Shown here: positions 1 through 5,947 of the stretch, piece by piece
How the letters are laid out: each line of letters starts with the position of its first letter
How positions within the stretch are numbered: position 1 is the first letter of the stretch
Source: JAGQTE01 sp964648005
GTDB lineage: Bacteria > Actinomycetota > Acidimicrobiia > Acidimicrobiales > Acidimicrobilacustridaceae
Length of the DNA: 10,944 nucleotides
Reading direction: 5' to 3'
Assembly (NCBI GenBank): GCA_964648005.1
Contig: CAZYKR010000150.1
Coordinates: 1-10,944 of the forward strand
Position numbers and translations under genes: made by a program
Notes under the pieces: generated by a model
Databases searched by the model: none
What the model saw: only the letters and a program-made list of their open reading frames with translations
Told to the model about the DNA's origin: nothing

Positions 1-927
1 GTCGAGAGCCGCGCCGTCGCGGCACTCGCCGACCACGATGCGGTCGGGGCGCATGCGCAGGCAGTTCTTGACGAGGTCGCGGATGGTGATCTCGCCCTTG
101 CCCTCGATGTTCGGTGGGCGTGCCTCGAGCGAGAGCACGTGATCCTGGTGGAGCTGGAGCTCCTTGGCGTCCTCGACGGTGATGATCCGTTCGTCCGAGG
201 GGATGAACGAGGACAGCACGTTGAGCGTCGTCGTCTTGCCCGTACCGGTGCCGCCCGAGACGATGATGTTCAGGCGGCCCACCACGCACGCCTGCAAGAA
301 GCGCGCCGAGTGGGCGTTCAGCGTGCCGAAGCGGATCAGGTCGTCGACCTGCAGCTTCTCCTTGGTGAACTTTCGGATGGTGAGGAACGGCCCGCCGATC
401 GCCAGCGGGTGGATGACGGCGTTCACGCGTGAGCCGTCGGGCAGACGGGCGTCACAGAGCGGGTTCGCTTCGTCGATGCGACGGCCGACCTCGGACACGA
501 TCTTGTCGATGATGCGGCGCAGGTGCGTCTCGTCGACGAAGGTCACGGCCGTCTTCTCGAGCCGGCCCGAGCGCTCGACATAGACCGACTCCGGGCCGTT
601 GCACATGACCTCGGAGACCTCCTCGTCCTTGAGGAGGCGGTCGATCGGGCCGTAGCCCAAGATGTCGTCGGAGACGTCCTGGATCAGCTGCGCCTTGTCG
701 GCAGCGCTGAGCGGGGCACGCTCCTGCGCCAGTGCCGCGTGCAGCTGATCGTTCACGCGGCGACGGAGATCCTCCTCCGACAACCGCTTGTCGTAGAGGA
801 TCGGTCCCAGCTCATCGATGAGCTGGTGGTGGATCCGCTGGCGCAGGTCGTCGAGGACCGGATCGCGCCGGTTGGCCCCGGTGGCCGGGGCGGCCTGCAC
901 ATCGTGAAGGCGCTTATAGAGCGACAC
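1..927 (-). CDS. cpaF: Tad pilus assembly ATPase CpaF/TadA, 3' end cut by the window edge
   Basis: This is the hexameric secretion ATPase that powers Tad (Flp) pilus assembly at the cytoplasmic membrane. The frame is open from GTG at 927 to base 1, giving 309 residues; the C-terminus lies outside. Residues 20-110 form the helical N-terminal domain (DILGYGPIDRLL at 88-99, EVMCNGP at 106-112). Residues 160-190 carry the DARLPDGSRVNAV stretch and the IRKF motif. The Walker A motif is GGTGTGKT at 225-232, the Asp box is ITVEDAKEL at 249-257, and the Walker B region is RPDRIVVGECRDG at 293-305 with Glu301. The GTG start is supported by GGAGAGG at 935-941, 7 nt upstream. It follows cpaE by 36 nt, so the two are probably co-transcribed. 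The last visible segment reads RDGAALD where many relatives have RGGEALD. The family assignment is very secure. Confidence 0.96.
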   Translation of the reverse strand, partial: MSLYKRLHDVQAAPATGANRRDPVLDDLRQRIHHQLIDELGPILYDKRLSEEDLRRRVNDQLHAALAQERAPLSAADKAQLIQDVSDDILGYGPIDRLLKDEEVSEVMCNGPESVYVERSGRLEKTAVTFVDETHLRRIIDKIVSEVGRRIDEANPLCDARLPDGSRVNAVIHPLAIGGPFLTIRKFTKEKLQVDDLIRFGTLNAHSARFLQACVVGRLNIIVSGGTGTGKTTTLNVLSSFIPSDERIITVEDAKELQLHQDHVLSLEARPPNIEGKGEITIRDLVKNCLRMRPDRIVVGECRDGAALD

Positions 928-942
928 AGCACCACCTCTCCG

Positions 943-960
943 CCGGGAACGCCTTCCCGG
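943..960 (-). other. Intercistronic hairpin between cpaE and cpaF
   Basis: Two perfect 7-nt arms, CCGGGAA (943-949) and TTCCCGG (954-960), flank a 4-nt loop. The hairpin begins 3 nt after the cpaE stop, and its distal arm ends just before the cpaF Shine-Dalgarno GGAGAGG. No T-run follows on the minus strand, so a full terminator is unlikely. An RNA-processing or stability element, or partial attenuation that sets the CpaE:CpaF ratio, fits better. The pairing is seen directly; the role is inferred. Confidence 0.5.
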
Positions 961-963
961 ACA

Positions 964-2193
964 TCACTTCTTCTTGGCCTGCTGGCGTGGCAGGAACAGG
1001 TCCGCGAGCTCCTCCAACGCCTTGGCCACCGACGACTTCGGCTCCTTGAGCACGACTGCCTCACCCCGGTTGACCGTCTGCGGCACCACCACATCGCTCG
1101 GCACGAGGGCGTCGGCGGTCACGCCGAGGGTTCGCTCGATCTCCTTGACGTCCAGCCGGACCTGGGAGTTCGAGCGGTTGAGGATCAGTCGGAGCTTCTC
1201 CGACGGCGTGTTCAGCAGCTTCAGGGTCTGCAACCCGATGCGCACGTTCTTGATGTTGGGGATGTCCATCCCCGCCACGATGAGCACGTCGTCCGAGATC
1301 TCGATCAGACCCAGCACGACGTCATTGAAGTAGGCGCACGTATCGACCACGACGTAGCTGCAGAACGTCCGCAGCACCTCGACGATGCGCACGATCTCCG
1401 CGGCCCCGATCTGGTCGGCGAACGCCGGCTCCAGCGGTGCGGGCAGCACCATGAGGCCGGACTCCTTGTGCTGCACGAGCAGGTTCTGCAGCATCGGGGC
1501 GTCGAGCCGGTCGAGCGCGCTCACGGCATCCACGATCGTGTGCTGCGGCGACAGCTTGAGCATCACCGCGATGTCGCCGAACTGCAGGTCGGCGTCGATC
1601 AGCACCACCGGCTTCGGGCTGCGCCGAGCCAGCGACACCGCCAGGTTCGAGGCGATGACGGACTTGCCCGACCCGCCCTTCGGCGAGAAGACCGTGATGA
1701 CCCGGGCCAGCTCACCGTCGGCCTCGAACTCGACGCCGCTCGGCGCCATGGCCGCCGGCGTCACCGTCAACGAGGCCGCCGCACGCTCGACCGCCTCGGC
1801 CAGCCCGGCCTTGTCGACCGGGAGCGTCAGCACGTCGGACAGGCCGGCGCGCATGGCGACCCGCATGACGTCGGTGCTCAGCTTCTGGGCGATCATGACG
1901 GCGCCGACCTCTCGGCGGGCGCTCAGCAGCTGGGCGACGGTCTCGAGACGGGACTGCTCGGCGTAGGACGGGCCGAGGACGAGCACGACCGGATCGCCGT
2001 TCAAGCGGGGCGCAACCTCGTCGACCGAGCTGAACGACGGTGCCTTGTTGAGCATCGCCGACAGCCGGCCGCGGTTGGCCTCGTCAGGGTCCACGGCGAC
2101 GACGACCACGCTGGGTCGACCGCCGCCGCTGGGCGCTCCCACCCCGGGTCGAGGCATCGCCTCGCCCGGCTGACCGGTGAAGGGACTCGTCAC
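964..2193 (-). CDS. cpaE: CpaE/TadZ-type ParA-like ATPase of the Tad system
   Basis: This is a Tad pilus localisation ATPase of the MinD/ParA superfamily; in studied Tad systems TadZ/CpaE places the assembly machine at the pole. The 409-residue protein has a variable Gly/Pro-rich N-terminus, then a receiver-like atypical domain at about 28-140 (VVVVAVDPDE at 29-38). The ATPase domain occupies about 163-400. The deviant Walker A is KGGSGKS at 172-178, with the signature lysine 172 and catalytic Lys177. VVLIDADLQFGD at 196-207 is the switch/Walker A' region, and VVVDT at 281-285 is Walker B. The C-terminus is basic (KKK). The GTG start overlaps the cpaB stop by 4 nt (GTGA), indicating translational coupling. 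With CpaF downstream it forms the usual Tad cytoplasmic pair. Family certain; polar placement is inferred from homologues. Confidence 0.93.
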   Translation of the reverse strand: MTSPFTGQPGEAMPRPGVGAPSGGGRPSVVVVAVDPDEANRGRLSAMLNKAPSFSSVDEVAPRLNGDPVVLVLGPSYAEQSRLETVAQLLSARREVGAVMIAQKLSTDVMRVAMRAGLSDVLTLPVDKAGLAEAVERAAASLTVTPAAMAPSGVEFEADGELARVITVFSPKGGSGKSVIASNLAVSLARRSPKPVVLIDADLQFGDIAVMLKLSPQHTIVDAVSALDRLDAPMLQNLLVQHKESGLMVLPAPLEPAFADQIGAAEIVRIVEVLRTFCSYVVVDTCAYFNDVVLGLIEISDDVLIVAGMDIPNIKNVRIGLQTLKLLNTPSEKLRLILNRSNSQVRLDVKEIERTLGVTADALVPSDVVVPQTVNRGEAVVLKEPKSSVAKALEELADLFLPRQQAKKK

Positions 2194-3056
2194 TCGGTGT
2201 TCCCGTCGGGGCCGTACGGGGTGAGCTTGTTCTCGTCCTCACCCGGCAGCTTGTCGGTGATCGCCGGGACCGGCGGCACCGCCTCGGGCTCGTAGTCCTC
2301 GGCGACGAGGGCCAGGTAGACGCCGGCGCCCCCGTTCTGCGAGGCGATCCACAGCGACGCCTCCGGTGGCACGTTGATCGTGATCAGGCCGGTGTTGGTC
2401 TTGGTCTGCTTGCCCTCGGGGGCCGCCGCCTCTTCGCCCGGCTCGAGCGCTGTGGTGTTGCCGACGGCGAGGATCTGCACCTTCTGGTACAGCATGCGAG
2501 CCGGGGTCAGGGTGCAGATCGTGCCGCCGCCCTGCCGGGCCTGCGTCTCGTCGATCACACACGGATCGTTCTCGCCAGCCTCGTTCTCGATCTGCTGGTT
2601 GATCATCATGTTGACCTCGTCGCCGGGGACGAGATAGCCGCCCACCGAGCGCACGTCGTCCACGGCGAACGACATGGCGACGTGGTCCTTGTTCTTCAGG
2701 CGCTGGCGGAAGGTGATCGTCGTCTGGCTCTGGTCGACGAACATGTCACGCACCACGACCGTGCCGGGGGCCAGGTCGAACGCCGCCACCTTGTTCTTGA
2801 TCTCGTCGCCCGTCGTGATCGCCGTGCTGGGCACGAAGTCCTGCGGGATCTGCTGCTGCACGATCTGTTGTGTCGTCAGCGCCTCATCGCCGGGGGTGCC
2901 GCGCTTGATCTGCGTCTGCACGCGGTAGGCGTCGACCTTGCGCGCCCCCTCGTAGACCTCGTCCTTGAGGCCGTTGACGTACTGGAACAAGACGAACGCG
3001 GCGATGGCCCCGATGACCAGCGCGCCGACCAGGATCATTGTCCTCCGAGAACTCAC
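2190..3056 (-). CDS. cpaB: CpaB/RcpC-type SAF-domain Tad pilus assembly protein
   Basis: This is the membrane-anchored Tad assembly protein CpaB/RcpC, 288 residues. A short basic N-terminus (SSRR) precedes one transmembrane segment at about 8-27, so the rest should lie outside the membrane. The SAF-type domain spans about 43-108 (AAFDLAPGTVVVRDMF at 91-106). The RcpC-like domain starts near HVAMSFAVDDVRSVGG (125-140) with YLVPGDEVNMM at 141-151, and ends near residue 255. Cys166 and Cys181 flank a polar insert and could form a disulfide. The C-terminal tail is Pro/acidic. The chosen GTG start has GAGG 5 nt upstream. An ATG at 3038 (Met7), with GGAGG only 3 nt before it, is a possible alternative that removes only the basic leader. 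It is the first gene of the visible Tad segment, and no secretin (CpaC) gene lies between it and cpaE. Confidence 0.92.
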   Translation of the reverse strand: MSSRRTMILVGALVIGAIAAFVLFQYVNGLKDEVYEGARKVDAYRVQTQIKRGTPGDEALTTQQIVQQQIPQDFVPSTAITTGDEIKNKVAAFDLAPGTVVVRDMFVDQSQTTITFRQRLKNKDHVAMSFAVDDVRSVGGYLVPGDEVNMMINQQIENEAGENDPCVIDETQARQGGGTICTLTPARMLYQKVQILAVGNTTALEPGEEAAAPEGKQTKTNTGLITINVPPEASLWIASQNGGAGVYLALVAEDYEPEAVPPVPAITDKLPGEDENKLTPYGPDGNTE

Positions 3057-3277
3057 TCCGACCTCATTCCTCGCTCACGGGCATGGTCGCCCCCAACGGC
3101 GGACCGTCACCCCGCACAAGGGTGCCGGGGCGGGTCGTCTAACGACGCCCCCGCGATCCGTCCCCCATAGCTTCGGCCCGAACTCCCCGGCACTTAGCAA
3201 GTCACCGGAGATTTCTGCGCACGTTAGCCGCTCGGCGCGCGCCACGCCGGGACCATCCGGTCCTGGCCGATGCCGAC
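3057..3277. other. Non-coding spacer upstream of cpaB
   Basis: I find no credible gene here; open frames are Arg/Pro-rich and lack family features. It should hold the promoter of the Tad segment. The AT-richest patch is about 3193-3235, with TAACGT-like and TTGCTA-like words on the minus strand, but no -35/-10 pair at normal spacing is convincing. A 13-bp inverted repeat, GTCGT-CTA-ACGAC, lies at 3134-3146, about 80 nt upstream of the cpaB start, and is a weak operator candidate. Confidence 0.4.
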
Positions 3278-3320
3278 GTCGACGGCCGTGCCCTGCCTCG
3301 CCGCAGGGCACGACGTCGAC
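3278..3320 (-). terminator. Hairpin terminator of rpsA without a U-tract
   Basis: A perfect 10-bp stem, CGTGCCCTGC (3287-3296) with GCAGGGCACG (3303-3312), closes a 6-nt loop. A second 7-bp stem, GTCGACG (3278-3284) with CGTCGAC (3314-3320), extends it across a small 2x1 internal loop. The structure begins 5 nt after the rpsA stop codon and is the strongest hairpin I found in the window. No T-run follows on the minus strand, as often seen for high-GC actinobacterial terminators. Termination here would separate rpsA from the Tad genes. Confidence 0.7.
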
Positions 3321-3325
3321 CGCCG

Positions 3326-4699
3326 TCAGTCCTCGCTGCCGTCGCTGTCGGCGACGTCGCCCTGGGGCGCCTCGCCCTCGACGACCACGGCCTCGGCCAC
3401 GGCGTCGGCGTCGGCGTCGGCCGGTGCCTCGCCGTCCTCGTCGGAGGCGGCGTAGTACTCGGCCCACGCCTCCTCGGTGCCGGCCGGGCCGATGTAGTTG
3501 CCCTCGGCGTCGTAGGCGTGCTCGCCGAAGTGCTCCTGGTACTCGGCGGCGACCTCACCGCCCTCGGCGGCCTGCTTGATCGAGAGGCTGATCCGACGCC
3601 GTTGCAGGTCGAGATCGATGATCTTGACCCACAGCTCTTCGCCGGGCGTCACGACCTGCTCGGGCAGGTCGACGTGGTGCGCCGACATCTCGGAGATGTG
3701 GACGAGGCCCTCGATGCCGTCGCCCACCTGCACGAAGGCGCCGAACGGCACGAGCTTGGTGACCCGGCCGTAGACGAGCTCGCCGACGCGGTGGCCGGTG
3801 GCGAACTCCTGCCACGGGTCCTGCTGGGTGGCCTTGAGCGACAGCGAGATGCGCTCGCGGTCGTAATCGACCTCGAGGACCTGCACATCGACCTCGTCGC
3901 CGACTTGCACGACCGAACCCGGGTGGTCGACGTGCTTCCACGACAGCTCCGAGACGTGGATGAGCCCGTCCATGCCGCCGAGGTCGACGAAGGCGCCGAA
4001 GTTGACCACCGACGACACGGTGCCCCGCCGGACCTCGCCGGGCTTGAGGGCGGCGAGGAAGTCCTCGCGCTGCTCCTTCTGCGTCTCCTCGAGCCAGGCC
4101 CGACGCGACAGCACGACGTTGTTGCGGTTCTTGTCGAGCTCGATGATCTTCGCTTCGAGCGACCGGCCCACGTACGGCTGCAGATCGCGCACACGGCGCA
4201 GCTCGACGAGCGAGGCCGGCAGGAAGCCGCGCAGCCCGATGTCGAGGATCAAGCCGCCCTTGACGACCTCGATGACGGGGCCGGACACGACGCCGCCCTC
4301 GTCCTTGATCTTCTCGATCTTGCCCCACGCCCGCTCGTACTGCGCCCGCTTCTTGGACAGGACCAGCCGGCCGTCCTTGTCTTCCTTCTGCAGGACCAGC
4401 GCCTCGAGCTTGTCCCCCAGCGACACCTCGTCGGCCGGGTTGACGTCGTTGCGGATCGACAGCTCCTTGGCCGGGATGATGCCTTCGGACTTGTAGCCGA
4501 TGTCGAGCAGCACCTCGTCACGATCGACCTTGACCACGGTGCCCTCGACCAGCTGCCCGTCCTCGACGTCGACCATCGTCGCCGTGTAGGCCTCATCGAG
4601 GCTCATGCCTCCGAGGTCGTTCTCGATGATCTGGCGGGGGACGTAGTCGTCTTCGACGATGTCGGGGGTGGGAGCTTGGGGGTCGGCCTGGGTGGACAA
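3326..4699 (-). CDS. rpsA: 30S ribosomal protein S1
   Basis: S1 binds mRNA on the 30S subunit and helps start translation. With a TTG start at 4699 the protein has 457 residues and four S1 repeats at about 48-118, 135-201, 220-290 and 304-376. The third and fourth are the most canonical (NFGAFVDLGGMDGLIHVSEL and PFGAFVQVGDGIEGLVHISE). Four repeats rather than the six of Escherichia coli is normal for actinobacteria. The C-terminal ~75 residues are acidic and Ala-rich, including an Asp-Ala run encoded by a hexanucleotide repeat. The frame is open further, to 4960, but that extension is Arg-rich and unlike S1. TTG gives a natural LSTQADPQ start, though its ribosome site is weak; GTG at 4729 is an alternative. 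The gene lies 190 nt after the methyltransferase and ends at a strong hairpin. Identity is certain; the start is not. Confidence 0.95.
   Translation of the reverse strand: MSTQADPQAPTPDIVEDDYVPRQIIENDLGGMSLDEAYTATMVDVEDGQLVEGTVVKVDRDEVLLDIGYKSEGIIPAKELSIRNDVNPADEVSLGDKLEALVLQKEDKDGRLVLSKKRAQYERAWGKIEKIKDEGGVVSGPVIEVVKGGLILDIGLRGFLPASLVELRRVRDLQPYVGRSLEAKIIELDKNRNNVVLSRRAWLEETQKEQREDFLAALKPGEVRRGTVSSVVNFGAFVDLGGMDGLIHVSELSWKHVDHPGSVVQVGDEVDVQVLEVDYDRERISLSLKATQQDPWQEFATGHRVGELVYGRVTKLVPFGAFVQVGDGIEGLVHISEMSAHHVDLPEQVVTPGEELWVKIIDLDLQRRRISLSIKQAAEGGEVAAEYQEHFGEHAYDAEGNYIGPAGTEEAWAEYYAASDEDGEAPADADADAVAEAVVVEGEAPQGDVADSDGSED
3401..3418. repeat. Three tandem GGCGTC hexamers in the rpsA tail
   Basis: Three exact copies of GGCGTC occur in tandem inside rpsA. 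On the coding strand they encode alternating Asp-Ala in the disordered acidic C-terminal tail. A change in copy number would keep the frame, so the tail length could vary between strains. Confidence 0.55.
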
Positions 4700-4801
4700 G
4701 GTGAGAACTCGCTTCGGGAACAGGAACACTCGGTGGATGGGACGCCTCCCCGACGCGCCGGTGCGCATCGACGCGCAACGTGCAACGTGCGCGCGGGAGG
4801 T

Positions 4802-4819
4802 GGCACGCCGGGGCGTGCC
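4802..4819. repeat. Perfect inverted repeat in the rpsA 5' region
   Basis: GGCACGCC (4802-4809) and GGCGTGCC (4812-4819) are exact inverse complements with 2 nt between them. The repeat lies 71 nt after the methyltransferase stop and about 100 nt before the rpsA start. If the promoter proposed at 4828-4857 is real, this hairpin would form almost at the 5' end of the rpsA mRNA. Otherwise it could terminate the methyltransferase transcript, although no T-run follows. Confidence 0.45.
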
Positions 4820-4827
4820 GGTCGACG

Positions 4828-4857
4828 AGGCTACACGGCGCCCCTGTGCCCGCCCAA
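4828..4857 (-). promoter_or_regulatory. Candidate rpsA promoter
   Basis: On the minus strand a -35-like TTGGGC (4852-4857) is followed after 18 nt by a -10-like TAGCCT (4828-4833). Transcription would begin near 4821 and give a leader of about 120 nt before the TTG start. The -10 fits the TAnnnT pattern and the -35 keeps only the TTG core. The long leader leaves room for S1 autoregulation, but none is demonstrated here. Confidence 0.38.
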
Positions 4858-4889
4858 TCGAACGTGTGTCTGCGCCTCGCCCCCGGCGG

Positions 4890-5648
4890 TCAGCCCGGCC
4901 GGCGGGCGACCACCAGGAACTCGGGGTGATCGAGATCGGGCGGGGTACGGGCGTAGGCACCCGGCGTCACCGACCACAGGTGCTCGACGGCGAGCCCGGA
5001 CGCCGAGGCGAGCAGGCGCAGCTCGCGCGGCGTGAAGCAGCTCGTCCACAGATCGACCTCGAGCTCGGCGCCCGGCACGTCGCGGACCGTCGTGCGCTCG
5101 TGATTGACCCCGAGATCGGCGTCGAAGGTGTCGAAGTCCTCGAGGTAGCGCACCTGGAAGTAGGCCGAGAAGGCCGAGACCGCCACCCGCCCGCCCGGCC
5201 GCACGGCCCGTGCCATCCCCGCCAGCACCTCGCCGTCGGGATCGCTCCAGGCCGGGCCCTCGTGGCGATCGCCCGCCGCCGGGCCGCCGACGAGCCCGAA
5301 CGCCCCCTGGCACAGCGAGATGGCGGCGTCGAATTCGGCGTCGAACGTCATGGACCGGGCGTCCATGCGTTCGAACCGCGCACCCGCCGGTGCATCGGCG
5401 CGCGCCAGGTCGATGAAGGCCTGGGCGATGTCGACGCCGACGACCTCGAGCCCCCGCTCGGCGAGGGTGCGGGCGTGCCGGCCGGGACCGCAGCCGACAT
5501 CGAGGACCCGTGCTCCGGGCGCCAGGTCGAGCACGTCGAGGAGGAACGCGACCTCCTGCGCCGTGCCCATCGTGAACGAGTAACGCAGGTAGGCGGGTCC
5601 GAGATGGTCGGCGACGGCCTCGAACCAGTGCTCGCCCGCGGGCGCCAC
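4890..5648 (-). CDS. Class I SAM-dependent methyltransferase, substrate unknown
   Basis: This 252-residue protein has the Rossmann fold of class I methyltransferases and probably acts in the cytosol on a small molecule or lipid-like substrate. Motif I is VLDVGCGPGRHA at 48-59, the acidic end of strand 2 is VVGVDI at 69-74 with Asp73, and DAR at 96-98 probably contacts adenine. FDAAISLCQGAF at 106-117 is the motif IV region, and RAVRPGGRVAV at 147-157 is the usual helix/strand 5 signature. The N-terminus (AYLRYSFTMGTAQEVAFL, 19-36) resembles a lid helix of UbiE/SmtA-like enzymes. GTG at 5648 begins 1 nt after the stop of the small membrane protein gene and has no clear Shine-Dalgarno, suggesting translation by reinitiation. 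The fold is certain; the substrate cannot be read from the sequence. Confidence 0.88.
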   Translation of the reverse strand: MAPAGEHWFEAVADHLGPAYLRYSFTMGTAQEVAFLLDVLDLAPGARVLDVGCGPGRHARTLAERGLEVVGVDIAQAFIDLARADAPAGARFERMDARSMTFDAEFDAAISLCQGAFGLVGGPAAGDRHEGPAWSDPDGEVLAGMARAVRPGGRVAVSAFSAYFQVRYLEDFDTFDADLGVNHERTTVRDVPGAELEVDLWTSCFTPRELRLLASASGLAVEHLWSVTPGAYARTPPDLDHPEFLVVARRPG

Positions 5649-5649
5649 G

Positions 5650-5835
5650 TCAGTACCGCAGGCCCGTCGAGCAGACGAAGCCGGGCGGGATCTTGCTGGC
5701 CGAGAAGATGATCTCGCCGTTGCCGCCGTTGCAGGCCGGCTCGCTCCCTGCCACCGCCACGGTCACCAGCAGGTACGCGGCGACCACGAACACCGCCCCG
5801 AAGAGCCAGAACCACAAGCCGTTGCGACGTCGCAT
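5650..5835 (-). CDS. Small single-pass membrane protein, 61 residues
   Basis: I do not recognise a family. A basic start (MRRRN) is followed by a hydrophobic aromatic-rich segment at about 7-29, probably one transmembrane helix or uncleaved signal anchor. The polar outer tail of about 32 residues contains Cys35 and Cys54, which could pair, in ACNGGNGEIIFS and FVCSTG contexts. The frame is open 21 codons further upstream, but ATG at 5835 has a near-perfect ribosome site (GGAGGTGATC directly before it), the best in the window, so I chose it. A -10-like box lies about 38 nt upstream. The methyltransferase starts 1 nt after this stop, so the two are co-translated and may work together. The strong ribosome site and tidy membrane topology argue that it is real. 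Confidence 0.78.
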   Translation of the reverse strand: MRRRNGLWFWLFGAVFVVAAYLLVTVAVAGSEPACNGGNGEIIFSASKIPPGFVCSTGLRY

Positions 5836-5863
5836 GATCACCTCCGGACGCAGCAGACCGCTG

Positions 5864-5899
5864 CGTGGCGCCATCGTACGGTTGCCGGCCGGCGCCACG
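5864..5899 (-). promoter_or_regulatory. Candidate promoter of the small membrane protein gene, within an inverted repeat
   Basis: A minus-strand -10-like TACGAT lies at 5873-5878, placing the transcript start near 5866, about 30 nt before the ATG at 5835. The 9-nt arms CGTGGCGCC (5864-5872) and GGCGCCACG (5891-5899) flank it exactly, with 18 nt between them. This could be an operator over the -10 region or a hairpin that ends the polA transcript. I see no clear -35. Confidence 0.4.
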
Positions 5900-5947
5900 G
5901 CGCATCTCGGGAGGCCACACCGGTCCCCGCCGACGCCAGCCCCGGGC

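Noticed and set aside
523..2295. A 590-codon plus-strand frame opposite cpaE and cpaF
   Set aside because: It spans two well-supported minus-strand genes and their junction, which a real gene would not do without an overlap explanation.
3075..3467. Arg/Gly-rich frames across the cpaB-rpsA spacer
   Set aside because: They overlap the rpsA C-terminus and its terminator and are compositional artefacts.
4700..4960. N-terminal extension of rpsA by 87 residues
   Set aside because: The added stretch is Arg-rich and unlike S1, and it would run into the methyltransferase gene.
3518..5035. A 505-codon plus-strand frame opposite rpsA and its upstream region
   Set aside because: It is a mirror of rpsA codons, rich in Asp/Leu/Val, and has no family features.
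5836..5898. Longer start for the small membrane protein (82 residues)
   Set aside because: It would place the strong GGAGGTGATC ribosome site inside the gene and add a non-hydrophobic leader; the inner ATG is far better supported.
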